A stretch of DNA of 64,000 nucleotides, taken from CAIKMD01 sp963702925. GTDB lineage: Bacteria > Pseudomonadota > Alphaproteobacteria > ATCC43930 > CGMCC-115725. The DNA is taken from NCBI GenBank assembly GCA_963702925.1, contig OY969771.1, positions 1 to 64,000 on the forward strand. The letters are read 5' to 3'. The notes beneath the pieces were generated by a model. The model did not search any database, had not been told where the DNA came from, and saw only the letters and a list, made by a program, of their open reading frames with translations. Both the position numbers and the translations under genes were made by a program. Below, one piece after another: positions 27,117 through 37,087 of the stretch. Each line of letters opens with the position of its first letter. Position 1 is the first letter of the stretch.

Positions 27117-28354
27117 CCTCCTCAAGATCGCCATCCGCAATCTTATCCGCAACTGGCGCCGCACCTTCTTGACGGCGGGGCTCATCACGGTCGGCGTGGT
27201 GGCGGTTCTTCTTTTCACGTCGCTCGCAGGTTCGTTCAAAGGGTTGATGATCGGCCAGTTCACCGATTTCGATCGTCGGCCATCTCGAAATCCACGCCAA
27301 AGGGTATGTCGCGTCAATCGACAATCTGCCGCTCACGCTCGCCATGGACACGAAGATGACGGAGCGTGCCGAGGCCGCTCTCAAAGCGACGCCCGAAGTC
27401 GTCGCTTATTCGCCGCGCGTGAAGTTCGCCGCGATGTTCAGCAACTTCGCCGAAACCACCGGCGTGCGGGTCAATGGCATCGACCCCGCGAAAGAGGACG
27501 CGACGCTCCCCTTGCTCAAGAGCCGCGTCACCCAAGGCGATCCCGACGGCTTGTTGAAACCCGGCCAAATCCTGATCCCCGATCTCCTGGCGAATGGCAT
27601 GAATGTGAAGATCGGCGACACCGTGGTGCTGATCGCAACCAACAAGGATGGGTCGGTCAACGGGCAGACTTTCGTTGTCCGGGGGATTTTGTCTGGGCTC
27701 AGCGGGCCGGGCGGCCGCGACAGCTACATCCACATCGACGATGCGCGCCATATCCTGCGCATGAGCGGTCCCGAAACCAATGAGATCGTCGTGCGGCTCG
27801 CGCAGATCGGCCAGGTACCGCAGGGGGTTGCCGGCTTGAGTACTGCTTTCGCCGCCGATCGCGCGCCCGATGGAACCTCGCTGTTCGAGGTCCATAGTTG
27901 GGACCAGCTCACACCCTTCGCAACCGTCGCGCATATGATCGATCTGCTCACCCTGTTCATCAAGGTGATCCTTGTCTCGATCGTGTTGATCAGCGTGATG
28001 AACGTGATGGTGATGGCCGTCTATGAGCGGATGCGCGAGATCGGCACCATCGCCGCGATCGGCACGCCGCCGCGCCGGATCATGGGGTTGTTTCTCGCCG
28101 AGGGATTGCTGCTCGGCGTCTTCGGCACCTTGATCGGTGTGGTCCTCAGCCTCGGTGCCATTCTCGCGCTCAATCTCCACAAGGTGACTTTCGCCTTCGG
28201 CCAACAAAGCCACATCGTGCTCGCGCCGACGATCGGCGCCGCGGACATCGTGACGGCTTGCATCGTCGTCATCGTGGTCGCGGCGCTCGCGGCCCTTCAA
28301 CCCGCTTGGAAGGCGGCGCGCATGGACCCGATCGAAGCTCTGCGTCACGTCTAA
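27109..28354 (+). pseudogene. FtsX/LolE-like ABC permease, single-base frameshift
   Basis: The first frame (ATG at 27109) encodes the cytoplasmic start and first transmembrane helix (TFLTAGLITVGVVAVLLF) and runs to KGLMIGQFTD. From about 27270 the family continues in another frame with SIVGHLEIHAKGYVASIDN, a periplasmic MacB-like domain, and three C-terminal helices ending near MDPIEALRHV, the typical FtsX tail. Removing one T from the run at 27267-27269 restores a single frame of about 415 codons. The neighbouring genes are intact, so a sequencing error or a very recent mutation is likely. Confidence 0.82.
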
Positions 28355-28373
28355 GGCACGAGGAAAGGCCAAT

Positions 28374-29111
28374 ATGTTGAAGACAATTTTCATGGCCTTG
28401 TTCGCGATGCTGGCTTCGCTTCCCGCTTACGCCTTGGACGGCGCCGACATCCTCAACAAGGTCGACCGCAATCTTGAGCCGGAATCCTACGAATCCTACC
28501 GCAAGCTCATCAACATCGAGCCCAGTGGCAGCGAGAAGGATTACATCCTCTATACGGTCAAGAAAGGCCGCGACAAGCTCATGGCGCTGTTCACCTCGCC
28601 GGCGAGCGAAAAGGGCCGCAGCACCTTGCGCCTCGGCGACAATATGTGGCTTTACGTCCCCGAGGTTGGCAAGCCGATCCGCATCAACAGCTTGCAATCG
28701 GTGATCGGCGGCGTGTTCAACAATGCCGATATCCTTCGTCTCGACTACAGCGTCGAATACACGGTCGAGAAGACCGAAGAACAGTCCGAGGCTGATCTCC
28801 TGTCGTTGAAGGCAGTCAACGATTCAGTTGCTTACGATCGCCTCAAGATGTGGGTCGACAAGGCGAAGCTCGTGCCGACGAAGATCGAGTGTTACGCTGC
28901 GAGCGGTTTCCTCATCAAGACGCTCTACTTCAGCGACATCAAGGATTTCGGCGGCGGCATCGTGCGACCTTCCACGGTCACCACCGACAGCCCACTCTAC
29001 AAGGGCTACAAATCGGTGATGATCTATGCCGGGGTGAAGGCAAAGACCTTGCCCGACGAGGTATTCACGTTGGACTTCATGCCCCGCGTCGGCACCCTTC
29101 AGCCGCAATAA
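28374..29111 (+). CDS. LolA-like outer-membrane lipoprotein-sorting protein
   Basis: A 245-residue secreted protein with a signal peptide cleaved near AYALDG. The sequence KGRDKLMALFTSPASEKGRS followed by NMWLYVPEVGKPIRI is characteristic of the LolA-like group (annotated as outer membrane lipoprotein-sorting protein) found beside FtsX-type ABC transporters. It probably carries a hydrophobic cargo through the periplasm. It lies 19 bases after the permease and 6 bases before the outer-membrane protein gene. Confidence 0.83.
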   Translation: MLKTIFMALFAMLASLPAYALDGADILNKVDRNLEPESYESYRKLINIEPSGSEKDYILYTVKKGRDKLMALFTSPASEKGRSTLRLGDNMWLYVPEVGKPIRINSLQSVIGGVFNNADILRLDYSVEYTVEKTEEQSEADLLSLKAVNDSVAYDRLKMWVDKAKLVPTKIECYAASGFLIKTLYFSDIKDFGGGIVRPSTVTTDSPLYKGYKSVMIYAGVKAKTLPDEVFTLDFMPRVGTLQPQ

Positions 29112-29117
29112 CTACAG

Positions 29118-30437
29118 ATGGGCCGCCGAATCGCCATTGCTCTTGCTCTGGCCTGGGCGGGCGTCGGCGTCGCCAATGGACAGCAGCCCGAACCGAGCCA
29201 GCCCACCTATACCTTCGAGCCGACGGAATATCAGCAGAAGGCTTTCGAAATCGGCGGCTACGCCGAAGGAAAGTACGAGGAATTCGGGCTCGACCGTAAC
29301 GCCGCCTTTTATCAGTTGAACAGGCCGGCGGGTAGCCGCCCCAGCGTCAATGAGCGCGGAACCGGCACGGTGGAGGTCACCGGCAAATACCATAAGGACA
29401 TCGCGACGCTCGATTTCACCGCCCATGGCGACGGCGAGCGCGACGTCGTCTTCGGCAACGATCACAACACCAAGCTCTATCAAGGCGGGCTGCACATCGA
29501 GCCGACGACCGGCCTTTCCTTCGACCTGGGCAAGCGGGTGCTGCTGTGGGGCAAGGGCTATGCGTGGAACCCGGTCGGCTTCATCCAACGCGCCAAGGAC
29601 CCAACCGACCCCGACGCGTCGCGCGAGGGTTTCTGGATCGCGAGCGCGAACTATCTGCGCAGCTTCCAAGAAGGGCCGATCAAGACGCTCGGGTTCATGT
29701 CGGTCTTCATCCCCGCCACGCCGGCGATCAACAATGATTTCGGAAAAGTCCATCACGACGACGTGGTGGGAAAGCTCTACGCTTTGGTCGGAACCACCGA
29801 CATCGACGTGATGGCGCTGAGCGGCGGTGCGAAGAGTACGCGCTACGGCGCCGATTTCTCATCCGCCGTCACGCCCGCGCTGGAGATCCACGGCGAGATC
29901 GCGCGCGTCACGGAAGCCACCAGACCCATTCTAAACGCCGCGGGACCACCGACGCAGCTCACTACCCCTGCAACGGATTATCTCATCGGCCTTCGTTACC
30001 TGACCGAATCCGCTACGACATTCATATTGGAATATTATCATAACGGTGAGGGGTTCCAGGACGCCGAAGGCGACTCGTTCTATTCGCTCGCGCACAGCGC
30101 ATTCGTGTCATATCGCGCGACCGGCAGCACGGCGCTGCTCCAGAAGGCCGGCATGATGAGCCAGATGTACATGAAGCCCAACCCCATGCGGCGTTACGTC
30201 AACTTCAAGGTAAGCCAGAACGAGCCTTTCGACATCGTCTATTTCACGCCATCCTTGACGGTCCAGGCCAATACGACAGACCGTAGCATGCTTGTTCTGC
30301 CCGAACTGCTCTATACCGGCTTCAAGAACATCGAGCTGCGCTTCCGGCTGCAGCAGAATATCGGGCCGCATCTGACGGAGTTCGGCGAGAAGCAAGCTTC
30401 CACGCGGGTCGAATTCCGCGCGCGCTATTACTTTTGA
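29118..30437 (+). CDS. Predicted outer-membrane β-barrel protein
   Basis: A 439-residue protein with a signal peptide (cleavage near VANGQQ) and alternating polar and aromatic strands through to an aromatic C-terminus, RVEFRARYYF. A terminal Phe is the usual sorting signal for outer-membrane barrels. No porin loop motif is obvious. Its place between the LolA-like gene and a glycoside hydrolase suggests the outer-membrane end of the same transport route. The family is not known to me beyond a DUF1302-like look. Confidence 0.72.
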   Translation: MGRRIAIALALAWAGVGVANGQQPEPSQPTYTFEPTEYQQKAFEIGGYAEGKYEEFGLDRNAAFYQLNRPAGSRPSVNERGTGTVEVTGKYHKDIATLDFTAHGDGERDVVFGNDHNTKLYQGGLHIEPTTGLSFDLGKRVLLWGKGYAWNPVGFIQRAKDPTDPDASREGFWIASANYLRSFQEGPIKTLGFMSVFIPATPAINNDFGKVHHDDVVGKLYALVGTTDIDVMALSGGAKSTRYGADFSSAVTPALEIHGEIARVTEATRPILNAAGPPTQLTTPATDYLIGLRYLTESATTFILEYYHNGEGFQDAEGDSFYSLAHSAFVSYRATGSTALLQKAGMMSQMYMKPNPMRRYVNFKVSQNEPFDIVYFTPSLTVQANTTDRSMLVLPELLYTGFKNIELRFRLQQNIGPHLTEFGEKQASTRVEFRARYYF

Positions 30438-30469
30438 AAGCACGGGGCTTGGCAATGGAGAGGGGTCCG

Positions 30470-32302
30470 ATGTCCAAACTCATAGCCCTCCTGTCCGCCG
30501 CGCTGTTCTTACTAATACAGCCAGCCGCGCATACTCGAGCGCAACAGAGCGCCGCGAGCCAACCGTTATTGGCGGCGCCGATCTGGGTTTATAACGCCTG
30601 GTCAGCTTACGACGAGCTCTCCGACAATATCCCGCTCACCGAAGAGCTGGCGTTGCAGGAATTCGACCAGATTTTGCGCTTGCGCAAATTGGGCGTTCAC
30701 TTCGACTACTACATGATGGATGCCTTCTGGTACGCCCCCGACGGCGGCTACCGGAAATGGCGCGCTGAGAGCTGGCCGCAGGGACCGGACCGCTGGCTCG
30801 CGGAATGCCAAGCCAATGGCGTCAAGCCGGGCCTGTGGTTTAGCACCAACACGCTCACCTATCTGCACGCGGCCCCAGAATGGCAAGGTTCACTGGATAG
30901 GAATGACGGGGCCATGGCGCTTTACGCAGGCGGGTTTCTCGCCGACTTCATGGACGTCCTCCAGTACTGGTACGACCGCGGCATCCGCATGTTCAAATTC
31001 GATTTCGCGGATTTCGACGCCGCTGCAAAGGGAGACGAGAAGACGCTGACGCCGCACGATATCCGGGTACGCAATCTGCAAGCATTTCATGCTGCGCTGC
31101 AGGCGTTCCGCAGGAAGAATCCCGACGTGGTTCTCGTGGGATTCAATGGCCTCGTCGGCGACGTGGGATCGGCCGCTAAGCCTGTAACGCCCTTCGATGC
31201 GCATTGGCTCGACCTGTTCGATTCCCTCTATTCCGGGGACCCTCGCCCGTCGAATGTGCCAGCAATGAATTTCTGGCGGTCGGTTGATATTTACAGCGAC
31301 CACATGGTGCGCAGCATGGAGCAAGCCGGGCTTCCGCTACAGCGTATCAATTCGACAAGCTTCATGATCGGGGACACGGGCACGAATTACCACCGCGGGA
31401 CGGCAGCTTGGCAAGGCAGCTTGTTGCTCATGGTTGCCCATGGCGGCTGGATCAACACCGTGCATGGAAATCTCGAGTTACTCGACGATGAGAAGGCGCG
31501 CTGGTTTGCCAAGGTGCAGGCCATGTATGGGCCACTGCAAAGGTCAGGAATCACCAAATCCTTCGGTGGAATTCCCGGCGACGCTCAACCCTATGGATTT
31601 GGCTCCATCGGAGCGGACGGCGCCCTGTACACAGTTGTCAATCCGTCGCAAAGAATTCGGACCATCCGTATGCCTCGGCTTTCGCCGGCGAATCAGCCCT
31701 ATACGGGTGGGCGGCGCATCCTCTTCCGTGATGCGGGTTTCAATCCGGCGCTCGATGGGGATTCCATTCGGCTCGGTCCTGGCCAGCTCGCGCTCGTTGG
31801 GTTCGGGCGCTATGCGAGCCCAGATTACGATCTCGGCACAGAGGCGGATGTTCGAATTCCACGCCACGTCGAGCCGCTGCCCGCGGAGTTCGCTGCGGTT
31901 AAGGAAGCGAATGCTCTCCACAGTACTGCTGATCCTGGTTCGGCCGCCGCGGCATCTAAAAAGATGGAAGGACCGCTCGCGATCGAAGCCGTCGTCACGC
32001 CGCCCGTCACCGGAGACCTGCGGATCATCCTGCGCCAGCGCGATACTCACAACGAGATGATGCGCAGCGTCAGCAAAACCGATATGGGAAAACATTTCGT
32101 GATCGCTGCCGAGCAAGGCGGCCGGCCGCTTCCAGTGGAGATCCACTATGACAAGGTAATCTGGAGCGGATTGTCCTGGGCCGTCGGGGAGATTCGCCAT
32201 GCCGATATTGCGCCGCACAAGCCCATTCGAATTCGATTATCTTCCGCAGCGAGCGACCCTTCACTCCACCTCGATGGGCAGGTGTTCAGGGTTGAACATT
32301 GA
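30470..32302 (+). CDS. Secreted glycoside hydrolase, clan GH-D (α-galactosidase)-like
   Basis: A protein of about 610 residues starting at the ATG at 30470, behind GGAGAGGGG, with a signal peptide ending near HTRAQQ. A TIM barrel follows: WVYNAWSAYDELSDN, FDYYMMDAFWY, then MFKFDFADFDA near residue 180, where the Lys-x-Asp is the likely catalytic nucleophile of clan GH-D enzymes. The C-terminal third is β-rich. It is exported and may act on a sugar-containing envelope molecule or an external polysaccharide. Its link to the Lol-like operon is unusual. Confidence 0.7.
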   Translation: MSKLIALLSAALFLLIQPAAHTRAQQSAASQPLLAAPIWVYNAWSAYDELSDNIPLTEELALQEFDQILRLRKLGVHFDYYMMDAFWYAPDGGYRKWRAESWPQGPDRWLAECQANGVKPGLWFSTNTLTYLHAAPEWQGSLDRNDGAMALYAGGFLADFMDVLQYWYDRGIRMFKFDFADFDAAAKGDEKTLTPHDIRVRNLQAFHAALQAFRRKNPDVVLVGFNGLVGDVGSAAKPVTPFDAHWLDLFDSLYSGDPRPSNVPAMNFWRSVDIYSDHMVRSMEQAGLPLQRINSTSFMIGDTGTNYHRGTAAWQGSLLLMVAHGGWINTVHGNLELLDDEKARWFAKVQAMYGPLQRSGITKSFGGIPGDAQPYGFGSIGADGALYTVVNPSQRIRTIRMPRLSPANQPYTGGRRILFRDAGFNPALDGDSIRLGPGQLALVGFGRYASPDYDLGTEADVRIPRHVEPLPAEFAAVKEANALHSTADPGSAAAASKKMEGPLAIEAVVTPPVTGDLRIILRQRDTHNEMMRSVSKTDMGKHFVIAAEQGGRPLPVEIHYDKVIWSGLSWAVGEIRHADIAPHKPIRIRLSSAASDPSLHLDGQVFRVEH

Positions 32303-32782
32303 GGTCAGCGAGCGCCACCACACGCTCGCCATCGCGCGATAAACAACAATAATAATAGTGACGATGGGAATCACGGGTCCACGTCATGAAATGTCATACC
32401 GAGCGGATACCGGCCGCGTCGGACCTCTAGCCTATACGAAGCGCCGCGCGTGTCGCGCCGCGATGGATCCGCTTCCGGCGTAGACGGATCAAGGTAAAAA
32501 GGCTGTGACAGGGTATTGCGAAAAGCCAGCGTGACAAACTCTGTTACAAACGAGCGGTCGTCAATCAAACTTCGGCAACAATTATTGCGTCACATAGATC
32601 GGCGCCACAAACGTTACGTCGCGAGAATACAAAGGAAGCTACCGATGAAAATCTCGCAAGCGCCCAACGCCGGGCGCAATTGGGGAAAGCGCGTGAGACG
32701 GTGAAGGCCGCAGCGAAGTCATATACAGGTGGTGTCCTCGGGCCTAATCTAATTACACCCCAGTGGCTTTGGAGCACTGACT
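32303..32782. other. Intergenic region, no gene recognised
   Basis: About 480 bases. It includes an AT-richer patch (32340-32360, AAT-rich) just after the hydrolase gene. Short frames exist but none has a ribosome site or a recognisable product. It probably holds the promoter of the Spy-like gene. Confidence 0.45.
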
Positions 32783-33496
32783 ATGAAACCTTTGCTGCGT
32801 TCCGCCTTCTTTCTCACCGGCTTTTTCGCGGGGTCGCTGCCCGTGTATGTCGCGGTAGCGGCAGATCCTTCGCCCTATGCGGGTCAGCAATCTCGAGAGG
32901 TGAAGGCCCTGTCGCGGCAGGACCTGGACGACCTCATGAACGGGCACGGCATGGGCCTCGCCAAAGCTGGCGAGCTGAATGGATATCCCGGACCGGCGCA
33001 CATTCTCGACCTCGCGTCCGAACTTAGATTGAGTCCCGATCAGATCCGCCAGGTGGGCGCCCTCAAGGACCGGGTGATAGCGAACGCTAAGCCGCTGGGG
33101 GAGGAGATCATCCAGCGCGAGCGAGAACTCGAATACCAGTTCGAAAGCGCCACGATCAACGAAAATCGTCTTGCTTCCGAGACCGAAGCTATCGGAAACC
33201 TCCAGGGCCGTCTACGAGCCGTTCATCTCGCCGCGCATATCGATGCCAAGCGCGTGCTTACACCGGCGCAGATCGCCCGCTACAACGAGCTTCGCGGCTA
33301 CAGCACGGTGAACAGCACTGTGATGCATAATGATGTGGCGGGACATCATGGCTTGAACATGGATGATTCGCACTGCGACAATGCCAACCCGCCACGCATG
33401 CACAAAATGCCTGTTGAGGAGCTTTCGACAGAAGCGAAGCAATGCAGCGGTGGGCGGGCTGTTTCAAAAGGATCTTCGTGCTCTTCATTCTGCTAG
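32783..33496 (+). CDS. Spy/CpxP-like periplasmic protein
   Basis: A 237-residue exported protein with a signal peptide ending near YVAVAADPS. A helical region holds two LTxxQ-like motifs of the Spy/CpxP/zinc-resistance family: LSPDQIRQV near residue 82 and LTPAQIARY near 155. These form the antiparallel helical cradle that binds unfolded proteins or metal. The tail is rich in His, Cys and Met, which suggests metal binding. GGAG lies 8 bases before the ATG. It opens the stress-protein region. Confidence 0.72.
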   Translation: MKPLLRSAFFLTGFFAGSLPVYVAVAADPSPYAGQQSREVKALSRQDLDDLMNGHGMGLAKAGELNGYPGPAHILDLASELRLSPDQIRQVGALKDRVIANAKPLGEEIIQRERELEYQFESATINENRLASETEAIGNLQGRLRAVHLAAHIDAKRVLTPAQIARYNELRGYSTVNSTVMHNDVAGHHGLNMDDSHCDNANPPRMHKMPVEELSTEAKQCSGGRAVSKGSSCSSFC

Positions 33497-33558
33497 TTGA
33501 CCATTCGCGACTGCCAGCGTCACGGGCATTATTCCAATCCGCGTGAAGTGACATGCTT

Positions 33559-34167
33559 CTAATTCTTCCTTTTCATCTCGTCGCGATCCTGTGCGGATAG
33601 GCCCTCGCCCTGTTGTTGCTTCGCAAAGAGACCAGACAGGAGTCCCATCATTCCCTGCATCGGATGCATGGGCATGGCGGAGCCTGATTGTCCCTTGCGC
33701 CCCCGCACGAGCCTGACGATCCCAGCAATGAGAATTGCCCCGAGAAAAAGCCACATCGGCAAGGGGACACCCAAGAGCAGCCGCGTCCAGGACGACGACG
33801 AGGTAACATCGATCGTGACGTGCTGTTTACGCAGCTCAGGGATCAAATTAGGATCGCCAAAATCCGGAACCCTGCTGACGAAGATGTCTCCTTGTCTCGT
33901 CCCATTCGAAGCGGCGCTCTCCAATGGATGTTTGAACCGCCCATCGATCTCCGTCCCGCGAAAGATGACGCTCGCGACGTTTCCCGCGTCGATCTGGTCA
34001 AGAAATTCACTGTACGGCATCGGGGCTGGGCCGAGCGTTTCAACGATTGCCACAATGACAAGCGTAACCAACGCTGCGCCGACAGCAACGAGCCACCATA
34101 CTCGTGACGTTCGCCACCAGGCGGCGTGTGGGTGTTCTGCTCCGGCCATTTGCGTCATGTCGTTCAC
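33559..34167 (-). CDS. Stand-alone FtsH periplasmic-domain protein
   Basis: A 202-residue protein with one transmembrane helix (residues about 23-45), an FtsH extracellular-type domain (MPYSEFLDQIDAGNVASVIF through DPNLIPELRKQHVTI) and a second helix (about 133-155). It ends after a Met- and Gly-rich tail with no AAA+ or zinc-protease domain. The frame is intact, so this is a short family member rather than an obvious fragment. It might modulate a full-length FtsH elsewhere or be a membrane stress adaptor. It lies 21 bases after the P-type ATPase on the same strand. Confidence 0.75.
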   Translation of the reverse strand: MNDMTQMAGAEHPHAAWWRTSRVWWLVAVGAALVTLVIVAIVETLGPAPMPYSEFLDQIDAGNVASVIFRGTEIDGRFKHPLESAASNGTRQGDIFVSRVPDFGDPNLIPELRKQHVTIDVTSSSSWTRLLLGVPLPMWLFLGAILIAGIVRLVRGRKGQSGSAMPMHPMQGMMGLLSGLFAKQQQGEGLSAQDRDEMKRKN

Positions 34168-34188
34168 CCTTCAACTGCTCACGACGGG

Positions 34189-36558
34189 CTATTCGACCTT
34201 TGATACCGAAAGCACGAGTAGCTTGATCTGGTCGAGAATGAGCGCGAAGGCGATTGACGCTCCGAATATGCCCAAGACGAGGTGCCATGAGATCGGCTTC
34301 ATCAAGATGCCGAACAGGGCAAGCGTCGAGGCGACCAGGATGTCCACCGCGGAAGATGCAAAGACCCAAGAACTCGGCTTCGAGCCCCAAAGACGCCGGC
34401 GCTCCCGCAGCACGTAGAGCAGCGCCTGATTCCCGAATACGAGCGTTACGAAAGCCATCGTTTGCAGTGCGGTCGGGTCCAGCCCCGCCCAAAACTTGGC
34501 AAATGCAAGCACCGCTGTGGAGAATCCGAGCTTGCAAGCCCCAAGCACGACGGCGGCAGCAGTGATATTGCGCATGCGCCAGATGCTGGGGGTCGGCGAG
34601 AAGCTCGCGCGGTCGGTCGTCAGCGACATGCTCAGAAAATCATTGGTCATGAAAAGCAGAACCATCAGCGCCGGCGTCAGCACCGCGTGACCGGTGAGGC
34701 CCAGTCCGATTGCCAGGAAGAGAACGATCTCGATCTTCTTGACGAGCATGTTGAAGGTGTAGGTCAGAAGCCGGTGGAACCCGATCCTCCCTTCGCGGAT
34801 AGCGAAGAGGATGCCGGCGAGCCCTGGCTCGGTCAGGACCATTGCCGAGGCGGCCTTGGCGACATCGGTGGCCGTCGAGACCGCGATCCCGATCTGAGCC
34901 TGGCGCAATGCCGGCGCGTCGTTGGTTCCATCGCCGCACATGCCGACGACATGCCCACAATTCTGCAACGCCTTGACCAGGCGATATTTCTGCTCCGGCA
35001 CAACGCGGGCGAAGACACCGAACTCGTCGGCGCTCAGCGCATCGGGCAGCCGCTCCGGCGGGCAAATGGCGCCCGCAATGCCGACCTTTCGGGCTATGGC
35101 AGCGGCCGTAACCGGCGAATCGCCCGTCACCATCACGGTGCGCACACCCATTTCGCGCAGCGCAACGATGAGCCCGGCCGAATCCTCACGCGGCGGATCG
35201 CTGATAGCGATGAACCCGGCCAGACGGAGCGAATGCGGCGTGCCCATGGCAACAGCGATGATGCGATGCCCGCGCCCGGCGAGATCATCGGCCAGCTTTC
35301 GGGCTTCCGCCGGGACCTCTGCCAGTTCCGCAATTGCCTGAAACGCGCCCTTGATAATCCGAATCTCGGTTCCATTTTGGTCGGTGACGAAGGCCTCGGA
35401 CGTCTTGGTCGTCGGATCGAAAGGAATGAAACGCGAGACCGTTTCGGCTATGGCGCGCCCCGCTGCCTTGGTCGCAACCGCTCGGATGGCGTCGTCGATG
35501 GGATCTAGGCCTGCCTCGGAGCTCGCCAGCGCAGCAAGCGCCAGCACGCGTTCACGGTCGAAACCCATCATCGGGGCGACCTCGGCGACCTCAAGCGTAT
35601 TGCGCGTCAGCGTGCCCGTCTTATCGGCGCATAAGACATCGATGGCGGCGGCCTCGTGCGCGGCCGAAAGCCGGGTCAGGAGAACGCCCCGCCGCGCCAA
35701 TGTCTGGGCGCCGAAAGCGGCGGACAGCGTAAACGTTGCCGGGAGCGCTACCGGAATCGTCGCCAACAGCGCGGTAAGGGCCAAGCAAATCACTTCGGCA
35801 GTCGGCCACGCGATCGCGACGGCGTAAGCGATGAGGAGAACGGCGATCGAACCGTTGACGACGGCAAGATTGCGCGTGGCGGCAAAAATCGCCGCTTGCT
35901 CAGTGCTCGCCACGTGGGCGACGCGCACGAGTTCGGCTGCCCGCCCGAAATATGTTTTTGATCCCGTCGCGGTCACTTCGGCGACTGCTTGGCCGCGGCG
36001 CACCAGGGAACCGGCAAACACTTCCCCGCCGGCACTTACATCGACCGGAACAGATTCGCCGGTGAGCATAGACTGGTCGACCATCACCGACCCTGATGCG
36101 ATGCGGGCATCGGCAGGAACTAATGCCCCAAGCGCAAGCCTGATCAGATCGCCTGGCACGACCTCTGATGCCGGGCGCCGCATCCACGCGCCATCCCGGC
36201 AGATTTGCGCCGTCGGCGCGAGCCTCTTTTTGAGCGCGGCAAGAGCGGCGCCCGCCCGGCCTTCCTGGATGAAGCCCAAGGTCGCGTTGAAAAGCAGGAG
36301 CGCGCCGATCACGGCCACTTCGACATACGCGCCGAGCCCGATCTGAAGAGCGATCGCGGCCTCAAGAAGCCACGGAATCGGGCCCCAGAACTTGGCAAGG
36401 AAAGCGCGCCATCGCGGCGGCACTTCCTCCACGACAACGTTGGGACCGAATTCGACCAGGCGGTCACGAGCTTCCGCGCTTGTCAACCCGGTCGGCGTCT
36501 TCGGTGCGTCGGTTATGTCCAAGGAAAGGGCGCTCCCTATAACCGCCTCCGATCGCAA
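34189..36558 (-). CDS. P-type H+-transporting ATPase (P3A, plasma-membrane type)
   Basis: A 789-residue P-type ATPase. It shows the actuator motif MLTGES, IPVALPATFTL in helix 4, the phosphorylation site DKTGTLT with Asp near residue 312, MVTGDSP and the hinge GDGTNDAPAL. The IPVALPA helix and short length match P3A proton pumps rather than heavy-metal or Ca pumps. The ORF opens with a TTG at 36558, and the true start could lie slightly downstream. It probably exports protons under acid or energy stress. KdpA at 59.6 kb is unrelated to this ATPase. Confidence 0.88.
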   Translation of the reverse strand: MRSEAVIGSALSLDITDAPKTPTGLTSAEARDRLVEFGPNVVVEEVPPRWRAFLAKFWGPIPWLLEAAIALQIGLGAYVEVAVIGALLLFNATLGFIQEGRAGAALAALKKRLAPTAQICRDGAWMRRPASEVVPGDLIRLALGALVPADARIASGSVMVDQSMLTGESVPVDVSAGGEVFAGSLVRRGQAVAEVTATGSKTYFGRAAELVRVAHVASTEQAAIFAATRNLAVVNGSIAVLLIAYAVAIAWPTAEVICLALTALLATIPVALPATFTLSAAFGAQTLARRGVLLTRLSAAHEAAAIDVLCADKTGTLTRNTLEVAEVAPMMGFDRERVLALAALASSEAGLDPIDDAIRAVATKAAGRAIAETVSRFIPFDPTTKTSEAFVTDQNGTEIRIIKGAFQAIAELAEVPAEARKLADDLAGRGHRIIAVAMGTPHSLRLAGFIAISDPPREDSAGLIVALREMGVRTVMVTGDSPVTAAAIARKVGIAGAICPPERLPDALSADEFGVFARVVPEQKYRLVKALQNCGHVVGMCGDGTNDAPALRQAQIGIAVSTATDVAKAASAMVLTEPGLAGILFAIREGRIGFHRLLTYTFNMLVKKIEIVLFLAIGLGLTGHAVLTPALMVLLFMTNDFLSMSLTTDRASFSPTPSIWRMRNITAAAVVLGACKLGFSTAVLAFAKFWAGLDPTALQTMAFVTLVFGNQALLYVLRERRRLWGSKPSSWVFASSAVDILVASTLALFGILMKPISWHLVLGIFGASIAFALILDQIKLLVLSVSKVE

Positions 36559-36603
36559 GCGCGGTCCTGATCCTGATCGATCGAAGTCACCCGTACGAGC
36601 GCT

Positions 36604-36957
36604 TCAGAAGACGATCACCTTGTCGGCCTTCAGCGTGACAGAGGCAAGCTCTTCCATCGTGCTGCGCCGAGCGCCTTCGACGATCTCATCGGTCGTGATA
36701 CCGCGCGCATCCATGCAAGTACCGCAAAGAAGGACTTCACCCTTGCCGGATGTTACTCGGTGCAGCATCCGCTCGATGTTGTAATGACCTTCTGGTGTCT
36801 TTTGGCTTTTTTTCGCGCACAGCACGGCGTCCCCCAGTAAGAACACGACGACGACCGCGTCCGCACCCTGTTTCAACAGCGCGCCGGCGAGGCGCAATCC
36901 GTTGTAGCTTCGTTCGGTGCCGTAAGGCGGGTCATTCAGTATAATGAGCGTATTCAT
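36604..36957 (-). CDS. DsrE family protein
   Basis: A 117-residue protein starting at the ATG at 36957 behind GGAAGG. It shows the DsrE/DsrF-like fold: NTLIILNDPPYGTERSYNGL, then DAVVVVFLLGDAVLC and the conserved cysteines in LLCGTCMDARG. The family handles sulfur or persulfide transfer and is often found in anaerobic or stress loci. A perfect FNR/FixK box lies about 90 bases upstream and is shared with the divergent methyltransferase gene. Confidence 0.85.
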   Translation of the reverse strand: MNTLIILNDPPYGTERSYNGLRLAGALLKQGADAVVVVFLLGDAVLCAKKSQKTPEGHYNIERMLHRVTSGKGEVLLCGTCMDARGITTDEIVEGARRSTMEELASVTLKADKVIVF

Positions 36958-37038
36958 CGCGGCCACCTTCCGTGTCACGGTCCGGAACCGATATATCCGT
37001 TTCGAAGAAGAGCCTTGCGGACGCCGCTATTTGTCGCC

Positions 37039-37052
37039 TTGATTCACATCAA
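37039..37052. promoter_or_regulatory. Perfect FNR/FixK box
   Basis: TTGATTCACATCAA is a perfect match to TTGAT-N4-ATCAA. It lies between divergent genes, centred about 42 bases before the methyltransferase GTG and about 89 bases before the dsrE-like ATG. This strongly suggests low-oxygen control. Confidence 0.7.
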
Positions 37053-37087
37053 AATGACGGACCCCTTTTCGGATCACGGGCGACACA

